Source: Valencia hispanica
Taxonomy: Eukaryota > Chordata > Actinopteri > Cyprinodontiformes > Valenciidae
Length of the DNA stretch: 64,000 nt
Assembly (NCBI GenBank): GCA_963556495.2
Contig: OY747710.1
Coordinates: 4,650,501 to 4,714,500, forward strand
Direction of reading: 5' to 3'
Shown in pieces: positions 10,758 through 21,717 of this stretch (position 1 is its first letter; each line of letters opens with the position of its first letter). The notes under the pieces are model-generated. The model ran no database searches, had not been told where the DNA came from, and saw nothing but the letters and a program-made list of their open reading frames with translations. The position numbers were made by a program, and so were the translations under genes.

Positions 10758-11981
10758 TAGGGATGGGGATTCGATTAAACTGTCTTCATCGATTATCGGG
10801 AGAATTAACGATCGATTTTCGATTAATCAGTGACATTTTTATATTAAAATGCATTGAGAATAGAAAAATAGCGTGTTTCCTCACTGAGATCTTCATTACA
10901 AGTGGGACACCTCTTGTGGCAGTTAAACGGAATTAATTCACGGTAATTGCACAAAGAAAATATGCGCTATAAGCAGCGGAGCCGACAGCTAAAAGACAAT
11001 ACTCATTAAAACAACTGACGCTCATATTTTTTTCTTCTCCAAAAATTTTTAAAAAAAAAGTCATGTTAAACAATAACTTAATAAAAAATATATATAATAC
11101 TTTTATAGGTCTGATAGTTTTGTGTTACATTTGGCAAAAAGAGTCAAGAAAGAGGATGAGAGAGATCAGGGTACCTAACAGTGAATTAGGGTCATTAACA
11201 GAGTAAAAAAGACCAAAACAAAAGAAACCATAACTTATATACAACTTTAGCACCAGTCTACTGATTTTTGTTGAGAAAGATGAGCATGTTAACATGCGCT
11301 GGGGTCAAAAGCGAAAGCAGCCTGGTGACCAGACTGACGGTCATCAGGCTGCTGTCGCGTCTGACCTGCAGCGCCGAGATCACCTGCTGTGAGGGACAGA
11401 CGTCGCTGTGATACACAAACCTCCGTACTAACTTGGCAAGCCTCTGGAATCTTCTTTGATTCATTTTCCACCAGTCTGTAAGGGTGCAATCCAGGGGTGG
11501 CGGAGCCTCCCTCAGAAAGTAATCGATGAGTACGTTTCTCTGCTCGTTGTGCATCTGGGCTTCTCCGTGCTAACACCGACTTGATGCTAGATTGAGACCA
11601 AGAGCAGGATGCTCCGCTTCTAACCAGGGTTGGAAGTGCGTTCAAGTACTTATACACAGCTTCGCAGTGTTGGCAGTGAACCGAGACTTTTTTGTTTGTT
11701 TATTTTTTTAGTCATACTCTGCGGCGACCTCTTCATGACAATGCTACTTTTGAAATACACAGAAACTCGCAAGAAACGGAGTCGGCCTGTGGGTTTTATT
11801 TTCAGTCATCGCCCTCATGTGATAAAGTGTTTAATTACTGCCACATAGCAAAATTAATTGCATTCCTTCAAAACTCACACTACGCAACAGAACATGCGTT
11901 AATTGATCGGTAAAAAAAATTTCATCGATGAAATTCTTAATGATCAATTAATCAATCGTCGATTAATTATGCCCATCCCTA
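10758..11981 (-). mobile_element. hAT element, degraded, with perfect 8-bp target duplication
   Basis: The ends are TAGGGATGGG and CCCATCCCTA, a perfect 10-bp inverted repeat. ATTGACCA flanks both sides (10750-10757 and 11982-11989). The subterminal regions are rich in ATCGAT/GATTAAT. The interior keeps part of a hAT transposase on the minus strand. It is inserted in repeat A copy 1. Confidence 0.9.
11258..11554 (-). pseudogene. hAT transposase C-terminal (dimerisation domain) fragment
   Basis: The minus-strand frame reads DWWKMNQRRFQRLAKLVRR and ends LTPAHVNMLIFLNKNQ. Both match the shape of the hAT C-terminal dimerisation domain of BED-type (ZBED-like) transposases: a WW-containing helix with a following RF-LAKLARR, and the closing LTPEHV--LIFLKKN. 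The block between them, which normally reads like SVPSERVFSTAG, is scrambled, so the domain is probably non-functional. Upstream BED finger and catalytic parts are absent from the element. A second overlapping frame indicates frameshifts. Confidence 0.75.
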
Positions 11982-12720
11982 ATTGACCAAAGGTAGGCAT
12001 TATTAGGGACTTTTGGAGGCAGTAAAGAAGATACTTTGATACGGCTGTATGCCAAAATGGGCATCAGAGCTCAGCTTAATAAAGACAAGAGCAAAGCTAG
12101 CACTAGCAGGGAAGATGCTAATACGTCACCAGTCGTAGAGAGGCAAGTGCAATCTTGAGTGACATTCTGGTTTAAACTTCATACCAGTTGGTGGCGGTAA
12201 TGTACCAATTTCTTGTTTGCCAGCTGACAATAAACATGAAAGAGAAGAAGAAGAAGGGCGCTGCTGTGTTATCTTTAGGCTAATATGAGCATGCTAACAG
12301 TAGTAATGATGAAAAAATAGCTACCATTACCAAAACACACAAGGGAGGAAATTACAATGGTTTTCAGCGCAGGATTACATTGGATGTTGGACGCCAGACT
12401 TTTTGTGGACTAACTATTTTACTGGAGGAAATTAACTGGACTGTTGTGGACGTAGAAAGACAGTTTTTTGTTTGAGATGGCTTTGTTCTGTCAATGATAT
12501 GAATGCTCCGAACTGTGAGTCGCATAATATTTGACCAAAACGTTCACTGTGTCTACAGTTATGATTGTATCCTTGATTGGCATACATCATTGGAATCACA
12601 AGAATCTTGTCCTTCCAATGATGTGTAATATATATATGTGTGTACATAGAAAGGGTGTCAACACAAAAGGCAGATGGAAGTGACGAACTGCCAACAGGAT
12701 GTAAAAAAACCAAGGGGTTA

Positions 12721-13384
12721 AATAAAAAACAAATGTCCTACTTTTTCAGGCTATGTAGAAACGCTGATCGATGAACAGAGTAATAAATTGTTACCAGCTT
12801 GTTTTTGCTTATACCATCTAGCCTGGTCAATTAGTCCAATCCAGCTGGTTTTTCGCCTTCAAACTAAACCAAAGGTAAGATGGACATGCTGTTTTTTCCA
12901 TGTCAAAGGTTAAATGGAAATCAGCATTTCGTTTTCTTTCCTCGCGCTCTCTTTTCTTCCGAGTGATACCAAAACGCAGTGCGGTCAGCAGAGCTTTCTG
13001 CACGGGTGAAGAAGTGTGCCGTCTGCTGTGATGGAGGCATTAGGAGAGTGGGAGAGAAACTAAACTCCAAGAGAATCACAAGCAACCGCCGAGTACAGAT
13101 TGTTCCTTGGTGACTGCAGTGTAGTCATTTTATAATTCTCACCTTAAAAAAATATCTTGATTTATCAAGCCCAACAATGCTTGAAACATGCCTAATTTAA
13201 TAAACACATTCACAACATGTGCAAATACATTCTGTTTTTATTTTTTTTTATTCAAATGTCAAAGAATCAATGAATATCTTACGGTAAATTTTAAGTATAT
13301 TCTTTCGTTTGAAATGATTTGATATTCAAGTGCAAAAAAAAAAATTATGCAACAAGCAAACGGATTTATTTCTTTATTTCTCCT
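12721..13384. other. Intergenic sequence, nothing recognised
   Basis: Non-coding sequence without recognised repeat ends or gene structure. Confidence 0.35.
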
Positions 13385-13665
13385 GCCTACTGGATCCTGT
13401 CCTGGCAAACCCGGGCCAGCTATCTATTCCAGCATGCACTGGGCAGATAGCAGGACAGCGGGCAGGCAGCCAATCCATCACAGTTTGAACACAGATAGGC
13501 ACACATCCACTCACATTCATACCTATGGGCCATTTAGAGTTTCCACTCTGCCCGACATGTGCATGTTTGCAATGTGGGAGGACAAAAAAGAGAAAACCCA
13601 CACACAAAGGTGCATACTGTGCCTGGAAAAGGCTCAAACCTACCTTCTTTTCTCGCTTTATAAAG
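13385..13665 (-). repeat. Common fish interspersed repeat, same family as 32140-32400
   Basis: The plus strand holds the ordered motifs GGGCCATTTAGAGTTTCCAC, TGCATGTTTGCAATGTGGGA and GGACAAAAAAGAGAAAACCC. These are the complement of the motifs in the 32.1-kb copy (TGCATGGGTTCTCTCTGGGT, TTCCTCCAACAGTC). It is a widespread teleost repeat; its class is not settled from this sequence. Confidence 0.6.
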
Positions 13666-14099
13666 CACTAACGCAGATGTATGGAGGTGCCGGCTCAGGG
13701 CTGACTCCAGTATTGACCAAAGTAAACTAAACTTTGGCTTAGATAATGTAGTTCTACGAACTGAATGGGACTGCAGATATTTTACTATGCTTAAATAAAA
13801 ACACAGGTAGTTTAAAAATGGCAGCTTGAAAGTTTGAAACAACTTAAACATTTTTAGGCATTGTCTTATAAAAATTTAAGAAATAAACTGTGGTCAGAGA
13901 TTTTCCTCAAGCACTTTGGTCTAGATTTTATGAGACAGTTACCTTCATCTTCACCAGGATACAGAAATTCAAACAAATGCTTAAATATGCAAGCCCAGCC
14001 AGTAGGTGGCAATAATGTCAACATTCATGATACATTAAAAAAAAAATCACACAGATAATTATTTTCATTCTTCTCAAAGTGATTTAAACATTAACAGAC

Positions 14100-14905
14100 T
14101 GTTTTCAGGTGGTTATATTGTTTTCAACTCTGGGTATGTCTGCTTGTACTATTTTTTAATTTTTATAAAATCCAATCGAATCTCCAGTCAGTCCTATGCA
14201 TTCAACTTTAAGTTAAAGAACTTAATAAAATCAGATTCATTTCAGGAATCGAAAGGAAGGAATTCAGGGAAAAATATTCTTTGTTTAATGCTGATCAAAG
14301 TAAAAAAAATAATTATATGCACATTTGTATTTTATCTTCTTGATTAAAGGGGCTATATGCAACTTTTTCCCCAAAATAAACGTAACAATAGCCTTTTTAT
14401 TTGACCATTTATGACTCAAACATCTCCTGATGAGCATACTGACACCTTGTCAGCTCACAATGGGTGCACCTATAAGCCTGTATCCAAATTCTTGTATTTT
14501 TTGTCGGGTCGGATTTTCCCGCGCTGTCTGCGGATGTGACGTCAAGCGCGTTCATGTTAAATGTTTCAGATCCCTCTGCCACCACCGCTAGTCAGCACTC
14601 GCAAGCAGTGCAATGGATTGTGCGAATACACAGAAGAGACCAAGGACAACTCTGACACCAACAGTAACTCCACATAAGACTAAAGAAGATCAAAAATTGA
14701 GAGCGACCGGCGTAGGAGCACGCGCTGCGAGAGCGAGCAAAAAGGAAGAGCAGTTCCATTTTTTGGCCACAGGTGTCAGTCGCGAATTTAAATTTCAGAT
14801 AATTGCATATTGCCCCTTTAAAGTGTACCGAAAACGTACCGAACGGTGACTTTAAAACCCCAAATATGAACCGCGATTTTCGTGTACCGTTTCACCCCTG
14901 TATTA
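14100..14905 (-). mobile_element. hAT-like element, family D copy (left limit uncertain)
   Basis: On the minus strand it ends TACAGGGGTGAAACGGTACA, like the GGGGTGTAACGGTACAC ends at 54705 and 38765. The stretch at 14291-14344 matches the reverse complement of 54781-54840. A piggyBac-like MITE interrupts it at 14348-14817. Confidence 0.65.
14348..14817. mobile_element. piggyBac-like MITE (470 bp) with TTAA duplication
   Basis: The ends AGGGGCTATATGCAA and TTGCATATTGCCCCT form a 15-bp inverted repeat with one mismatch. TTAA flanks both sides (14344-14347 and 14818-14821), the target typical of piggyBac elements. The empty site is visible in family D at 38810-38830, where the minus strand reads CTTGATTAAAGTGTAC with a single TTAA. 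A GC-rich interior open frame (14613-14849) has no recognised domain. Confidence 0.85.
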
Positions 14906-16012
14906 TAAAATCTGACGCCATTAAATCAGTGAATGAGAGACTGGGACGACATGTCTGTCACTGTCCAGACAAGCCGATCTTCAGTGTCTTGTACTGGTCA
15001 ATCTTGAACCCCCTCTGCAAAACATTGACCTCCTTACATCAGCTTTTCAGGTTTTAAAATATGTTTTTGATTAATTTAAACAAAGCTTACGAAAGGGCGA
15101 CGAAGGCAAATGGTGCAGGCGTTTCCAAAACACCCATATTTGTTCGGACAGGAACGAATGAAAGCAATGATACAACTTAAATAATTTAGATGGTCTTCTG
15201 GGAATTAAAAATGAAGTCAGGTGGCCATTACATTTGAGCATCAGAGGTATTTAAATGTTTATAGCATGCATAATGCCTTGGAGCACTTGGTGGTTTATTT
15301 GTGCGACAGAAGTGTTTCAAAGCCATGGTAGAGCATGGAGGGAAAGGGTGGCAGATTATCAGTGGTGTGGGGCAACCTCACACACCAGGATGGCTTGTTC
15401 TCACCGACTTCATGTCTAAGATGATCCTCTATTGCAGTCCTGGCATAGGCAGAGAGAATCGTGCCAGGTTCAGCCAAAGGACATGGCGATGGTTGTGAGC
15501 GTTGAGTGATTGTTGCGGGAGGCATTATAGCGCATTCAGGGGAGCATCTCAGGGGTACGGAAATATCAGGGAAAGGTCTTTGGGGATTACTAGTAGCATA
15601 GCAGTATGATGACTCTTTTTACAGTGATCCAGCAAAGTTGTGTGTAGGTGTGTAGGTCTTCTCCATCTGGTGGGACAGAACCTGGGTTGGCCATAGGAAG
15701 GTTCGGGAGTCTTCACGAATGGCTGGTCGGAAAGTTGTTTGTTTTTTTGGTTGTCGTTGGAGGTTTTTTTGTACTGCAAAAGCAGCCGTGGTTGAGCCAC
15801 TGTCGTGATCCTGCTGTGTGTCTGTTTGTGTGCGTGAGTGAGGCATCTTCCTTTATAGAAGATCTTTGTGAGCGGTACTGCCGTTGCTCACATTAGCTGA
15901 TTTCTACCGACTATCTGCCTGCAGAGCAGCAGGTTGCGTACTCATGTAGTAAAAGTTTTTATTACTATTTGGACTCGTCATTTGATTCTGGATGTGGTTC
16001 AGATCAGTTCTA
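14906..16012. other. Unassigned sequence
   Basis: The part at 15300-15900 is somewhat less AT-rich than its surroundings, with overlapping open frames on both strands, none of which shows a known domain. It may be an unrecognised transposon fragment. Nothing else was found. Confidence 0.35.
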
Positions 16013-16957
16013 AACTCAGCAAAAAAAGAAACATCATCTGACTTTCAACTGTTTTTACTTTCAGTAAACTTAATGTGTTTAAATATTTGTATGAACACTA
16101 AAAGAGTCAACACCATAAGACATAAACTAAAAATGTTTCACAGACATGTGACTAACAGAAATAGAATAATCTGTCCTTGAATGAAGGGAGGCTCAACATC
16201 AAAAGTACCAGTCAGTATCTGGTGTGGCCACCAGCTGCTTGAAGTACTGCAGTGCATCTCCTCCTCATGGACTGGACCAGATTTGTCAGTTCTTGCTGTG
16301 AGATGTTACCCCACTCTTCCACCAAGGCACTTGCAAGTTCCTGGACATTTCTGGGGGGAATGGCCCTAGCCCTCACCCTGCGATCCAACAGGTCCCAGAC
16401 GTGCTCAATGGGATTGAGATCCAGGCTCTTCGCTGGCCATGGCAGAACACTGACATTGCTGTCATGCAGAAACTCACGCATAGAACGAGCAGTATGGCTG
16501 GTGGCATTGTCCTGCTGGAGGATCATGTCCGGTTGAGCATGCATAAAGGGTACCACATGAGGGAGGAGGATGTCTTCCCTGTACCGCAAGGCATTGAGAT
16601 TGCCTGCAATGACAACAAGCTCAGTCCGATGGTGATGTGATGTACCGCCCCAGACCATGACGGACCCCCCACCTCCAAATCGATTCCGGTACAGGCCTCG
16701 GTGTAACGCTCCAAATCGATCCCGGTACAGGCCTCGGTGTAACGCTCATTCCTTCGACGATAAACACGAATCCGTCCATCACCCCTGGTGAGACAAAACT
16801 GTGACTCATCAGTGAAGAGCACTTTTTTGCCACTCCTGTCTGGTCCAGCGAAGGTGGGTTTGTGCCCATAGGCGCCGTTGTTGCTGGTGATGTCTGGTAA
16901 GGACCTGCCTTACAACAGGCCTACAAGCCCTCAGTCCAGCCTCTCTCAGCCTATAGA
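16013..16957 (-). mobile_element. Tc1-like transposon, truncated at its transposase N-terminal side
   Basis: The end near 16013 (CTCAGCAAAAAAAGAAACAT) is the terminal repeat of a Tc1-like family abundant in fish. The transposase lies on the minus strand. The element stops matching at about 16957, so the transposase N-terminus and the second terminal repeat are lost. The L1 3' region abuts here. Confidence 0.85.
16212..16869 (-). pseudogene. Tc1-like transposase, C-terminal two thirds, frameshifted and with an internal duplication
   Basis: This is the catalytic part of a DDE/D transposase that cuts and joins transposon ends. The frame 16658-16212 contains MILQQDNATSHTAR, with the second catalytic Asp, and LDLNPIEHVWDLLDRRVR, the Tc1 block with the final acidic residue, and ends AAGGHTRY. 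Upstream, LFTDESQFCLTRGDGR with the first catalytic Asp lies in another frame (16822-16523), so at least one frameshift separates them. A further frame holds the linker near 16869. Residues ERYTEACTGIDL occur twice in tandem from a 36-base duplication at about 16669-16741. The protein is not functional. Confidence 0.85.
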
Positions 16958-19900
16958 GTACTGTGTCATGTGTTGTTATAATGTGCATTTAAAACAGAGG
17001 GGTGGGATGTGGGGAAGGCAGCCACACATCCCCCAACCCCCATCCCGAGCCCTCAGTGTCTATATGTGGTTTAACAGTGGGCACCGGCACCAGAGGTGAA
17101 GCTGATTGAACCGCTCCCCCTCTGGATGCCGAAAAGTGTGCCCACCCCAAAGTCCCTACATGTGTATCACATGAAAATGTTATATAAGTGGGAGTGTCTA
17201 AGTTGTATAGTAAAATTGGGACCCAGGACGCCACGGGATAGCGAGGAGGGAAACCCCTCCTCGCACCCCATGGCCTCCCTCCACCAGGAAAGGGAGGCCA
17301 TGACACGTTCAACCCGGGGCCCACGGCCACAGCACCACCAAGCCCCACGGACCCCAAGGCAGTCCCCCCAGCCCCAACCCAGAAGGAGAACTAAACCCAC
17401 CCTGACATTCGCTCTACTATCAGAACACAAAAGACACTAGACACCCCCCCCCCCCCTCCAGCACACCCCTCCCCCCATCCAAGTGCCCTCGTAGGGGGAC
17501 AGCACCTGTCGCTAGTTAGCTATAGCCTCCCCGCCAGCAAAGGAGGCCCCCGCAGCCCAAACCCCGGCGACGTACCTGCCAAGACCAGGAGCAAACCGAT
17601 GAAACGGGCAGCCGACCCACCAGGCTGACATCCACCAGCCCCATTCCCTTGTGGAGCGACCAGTACCCGGCCAGTCCACCCGCAGGCCCGACTGAACCCA
17701 GGCAAACGCCCGACCCCAGCGCCCTGCAACGCATAAAGACCAAGACCCAGGAGCTAAGTCCATTGCAAAAAAGGACTGATCAGGCCCAGAAATGCCACCC
17801 ACCCACTGCGACCACCAGCCAGGCACCCTAACCAGCAAACAAGGCGAGACGCCATACAGGGACCGGCGATGACAATCGGCCCAGAGAAAAAGAGAGAGGC
17901 GGCCGCGCATGCCTGCCAGCCCCGACCCTCACAGGCAACAGAGACCCCACGCCGGCCGACCCCCGGCCAGGACCACAGCTAGGGGGTGCGGCGCCCCAGA
18001 GCCCCGAATCCCCAGGCCCACCCCAGACCCTACCCAGGCGCAGCACGGCCACCAGGCCAGTAACCCATGTCCGTCAGTGCAACCCCGCTAAGGCACCGCA
18101 TGTAGCCATCAGGAGTTACCACCCAAAGCCACCAAAGCCCAACCCCAGGTTGGGGCCACAACGTCCAGCGCCCCATCCGCCCAGTGATCCCACCCCCAGG
18201 GATCCCCCCCAGACGCCTCCAACCCCAAAAACCCCCACATCAGCAACAGCATCCCAAACGACAAAACCAAGTGCCCCCCACCCCTACTAGGTGATGGAGC
18301 CGATCAAAGGAGCCCAGAGAGATTGTTCAGATATGGAGCCAGAGGCCGTCTCAAGACCAATATGGTCCAACAAGAGATTTCTATACTGATTAAGATTAAG
18401 AGCCATTTTATTTTTCCAGTTCAGGAGGATAGTTTTCTTAGCGATGCATAAGGCAATGTGAACCATTAGAACTGACTTTGTGTCCATGGTGACATCATTT
18501 AAATCTCCTAACAGGCAAACTGAGGGAGATGGTGGAATGTTACATTTCAAGTCTTCACATATCTGGCACCAAAATTTCTTAACAGGTGGACAGAACCAAG
18601 GCGCATGAATATAAGTATCTGGTATTTTGCTTGTGCATTGTAAGCAGGTATTAGACGACGTAAAACCCATCTTAAACATCCGTTGACCTGTATGGTGTAC
18701 TCTGTGAAGGATTTTGTATTGTATTAATTGCAAATTAGGATTTTTTGTTATTTTAAAGGTTCTTAAACATATCTGAGACCAGACGTTTTGGTCAAAGCTG
18801 GCTGATAAATCCTCCCAGTTTTGAAATAGGGATGGCTATTGATTCATCTAATGTAGATAAAGTTTTGTATATTTTAGACAGCAATTTGGGGGGGTTGATA
18901 TTAAGAAAATCTAAACCTAACCATCTTGAGATGTATTGGAGCCTGTTGGCTAAGAAATAATAATGGACGTTTGGTAGATCTAGACCTCCTTTTTCTTTGG
19001 TCTTCTGCAGTGTTTTTAAGCTGATCGGTGGGGGTTTATCTTTCCAAAGAAATTTAGAGACAGAGGAGTCCAGAGATCTAAACCAGTCTAGTGATGGGAT
19101 CATTGAGAATAAGTAGTTGATTCTGGGCAAAACCATCATTTTTATTGAAGTAACCCTTCCCATAAGTGATATGGGTAGGGATTTCCATCTAGCAAGATCA
19201 TCTTCCACTTTTTTTAAAAGTGGGATGTAGTTTAGCTTTATTAAATCTGCCAGTCTTGGTGAGACATTGATACCTAAATAAGTAATATTCCCTGACTGCA
19301 GTTGTGTATTAGTTGGATTCTGGACAGAACAATTGATTGTAAGAACTGTATATTTTAACCAATTTATAGAATAATCTGAAACGTTTGAGTAAGAGTTTAT
19401 CAACCCGATTACCTGAGAGAAAGAGGTTTGTGAATGCTGGAGAAAAAGTAATACATCATCTGCATAAAATTTTATGCCTTTAATATTGTGAGTTTGCCTG
19501 ATTGCTGCTGCTAGTGGTTCAATAAAAATAGCAAACAGGGAGGGAGAGAGAGGACATCCCTGCCTGGTACCTCTCTGAAGATAAAACCTAGATGATGTTT
19601 GGTTATTAGTCCTGATACATGCTGTTGGTGAACTGTATAATATTGTCAACCAGTTTATAAAATAATTTCCAAAGCCAAATTTATGTAAGGTTGCAAATAA
19701 GAATTTCCAGTTAACTCTATCAAATGCTTTTTCTGCATCTAGAGATTATATATTAGTTTTAATGTTTTTACAGTAAGAAAAATCTATTAAATCTATTAGT
19801 CTACACGAATTTGTGGATTAATGTCTCCCTTTAATAAAACCAGTTTGATCAGGATGTATTATAAGAGGGGTTACTTTCTCTATCCTTTTTGCGAGGGCTT

Positions 19901-20275
19901 TGAAGATTATTTTAAGATCAACATTAATGAGGGATATGGGACGATAGCTGGTAGGAAACAAAGGGTCTTTACCTGATTTTAGTAGAAGACTAATGTAGGC
20001 AGAATTCATATTTGGTGGAAGTCGGACATTTTCCTTGGTTTCCTGCAGCATTCTGTGGAATGTTGGTGCCAGAATATTCCAGAATTCTTTATAGAACTCT
20101 GCTGGAAATCCATCTGGGCCTGGAGCCTTTTTATTGGGCATGCTTTGGAGGGCCTCCTGGAGTTCAGCCGCTGTTGGTGGTGAATCCAGGGCCATTGCTT
20201 CACTTTCAGATAATTTAGGTCGTGTTATGTTATCCAAAAAATGTTCAATTTCATTGCAACATGCTTTCAATGTAC
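16958..20275 (-). mobile_element. L1-type non-LTR retrotransposon, 5'-truncated
   Basis: The minus-strand order is the reverse transcriptase fragment, the C-terminal region, then a 3' region of about 1.3 kb (18286-16958). On the plus strand that 3' region is extremely C-rich, with runs such as 17443-17456, so it is G-rich in the element's own sense strand. The 5' end at about 20270 is an abrupt truncation against repeat A copy 2. Endonuclease and ORF1 are missing. The 3' end near 16958 abuts the Tc1 relic. Confidence 0.8.
18287..20270 (-). pseudogene. L1-type ORF2 (reverse transcriptase) remnant
   Basis: ORF2 of L1 copies element RNA into DNA at the target site. The frame 20270-19818 has NKKAPGPDGFPAEFYKEFW, TSYRPISLINVDLKI and DQTGFIKGRH, the first reverse transcriptase blocks. 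The frame 19649-18792 has GTRQGCPLSPSLFAIFIEPL and the catalytic FYADD at about 19469-19455. The frame 18733-18287 has a CLQCTS...HAPWFCP block, like the Cys/His region near the ORF2 C-terminus, and ends SLWAPLIGSIT. Stops and shifts lie between 19818 and 19649 (the LDAEKAFDRVNW block is readable across them) and between 18792 and 18733. The apurinic endonuclease part is absent, so this is a dead 5'-truncated copy. Confidence 0.85.
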
Positions 20276-20800
20276 ATATACTTATACATCATATTATAAA
20301 TCATTGGAAAGCTTAGATTCTAATGATGTATGCCAGTCAAGGATACAATCAGAACAGTAGACACAGCGAACACTTTTGTCAAACCTTTCAGAAAGCAAGA
20401 TGATATGCAACTCACTGTTCGAAGCCACATATCATTGACAGAACCGAGCCATCTCTGACAAAAACTTTCTTTTTACATCCACAAGGGTCCAATTAATGTC
20501 CTGCAATAAAACAGCCAGTCCACAATCCAACATATTCAACCACTCAAAACTTTGGTAATTCCCTTCCTTGAGTCATTCCACTCAGGTTTTGCAGCAGAAT
20601 CGGACTGCCCACTTACCAAAACACAGAAGAGTCTGAAAAGGTGCCCCAACCAGCAACTCTGTTCTAGCAGCCCTGATGAAGACCTGCAAGTTTTCTTCAT
20701 AACTACCGTTAGCATGCTCATATTAGCCTAGAAACAACACAGCGCCCTTCTTCTTTGTGATGGTTTTTGGCTGGTGACAAACAAATTGGTGCTTTAGCGG

Positions 20801-21717
20801 TAGGGCTGGGCAATAAACCGAAAATGTACTGATACCAAAATGTATGACTATAACAGACGTCACCTTGCCCCCGTTGGTATATTCTGCGTTTTTAAAAAGT
20901 GAAAAGATGTGTGGATTTTGGTGATGTTCATGTTCCTTTAAGAGGCTGTGTTACGTTGCGGACTGGATGGGGTGGAATCACGTGACTGTGTCATGTGACA
21001 CCACCCTATCCAGCAGTGCTGCCAACTTAGTGACTTTGTTGCTACATTTAGCAGGTTTTCAGACCCCTCTAGCCGCTCTTTTTTCTAAAAAGAGACTAGT
21101 GATCAATCTAGCGGCTTTTTTGGTGTTTTTGGAGACTTTTGGGGAATGACGTAAAAATGGTATCCTTGTGACTCTTCTCATGGAGTAGCGGTGCCACAGT
21201 GGGCTCCTCTCCCGTCCCAGACCGCTTACAGCAGATGGACTGCAGACTCCTCCCACCCAGGCCGAGCTGGGTGGGAAGACACATGAAGACTCAAAAAACA
21301 TACTCAAAAGGCCAAACCTCATAACAGTCTCAACCAAGCCAGACTGCCATCAACTGTTAAACATTTTATTTATCCCTTCTCCTACAGCGTCCATACAATT
21401 ACATACACAATATGCAAACTACGCAATAACGTCATCCAGCGACTTCTTGCGACTTTTGGGACAGCCAATAGCTACTTTCTGTCATGATGAGCTGGCAACA
21501 CTGGAAGAGAAAGATGCTGAGCTAATGGAGGAGCATTCAAATATTGAAGCGGCGGGGGGCAGAGCTGGTCGAGGAGGAAGAGGAGAAGCCACAACCCCAT
21601 CTATTGAAATAAACGATTGTTTTTTGGCAGTGGTGCAGTTATCGTCCATTTATCGTCAACGAGGTGAACTGGTCAAAGAATCGCGATATTAATTTGAGGC
21701 CATATTTCTCAGCCCTA
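20801..21717. mobile_element. hAT-type MITE (917 bp) in repeat A copy 2
   Basis: The ends are TAGGGCTGGGCAATA and TTTCTCAGCCCTA, the inverted repeat of the TAGGGCTGGG family also seen at 22876 and 55757. The flanks TTTAGCGG and ATTAACGG agree at 6 of 8 positions, a decayed target duplication. A second candidate element lies inside (21014-21503). Confidence 0.7.
21014..21503. mobile_element. Candidate nested MITE
   Basis: CAGTGCTGCCA and TGGCAACACTG form an inverted repeat with one mismatch. The interior holds repeated GCGACTTTT-like motifs (TAGTGACTTTGTTGCTA, TTGCGACTTTTGGG) near both ends. No clear target duplication is visible. Confidence 0.4.

Larger units (their letters stand above)
10651..12720 (+). 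repeat. Repeat A, copy 1, split by a hAT element
   Basis: An unclassified interspersed repeat. The left part (10651-10757) contains GGGCCGGGCCCACC and AAATTAAGTTGCAACCATGC. The right part (11990-12720) contains GGGACTTTTGGAGGCAGTAA, then GGTGGCGGTAATGTACC, then AAGAAGAAGGGCGCTG. Near the end is a stretch around TGTATCCTTGATTGGCATAC. The same blocks occur in the same order on the minus strand at 21870-20270. No long open frame or end structure identifies the class. Confidence 0.7.

Noticed and set aside
13347..13851. Three overlapping open frames as genes
   Set aside because: They overlap a common interspersed repeat in all frames.
17500..18091. Several long open frames on both strands in the C-rich stretch
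   Set aside because: The GC-rich, stop-poor composition of the L1 3' region explains them; none has a domain.
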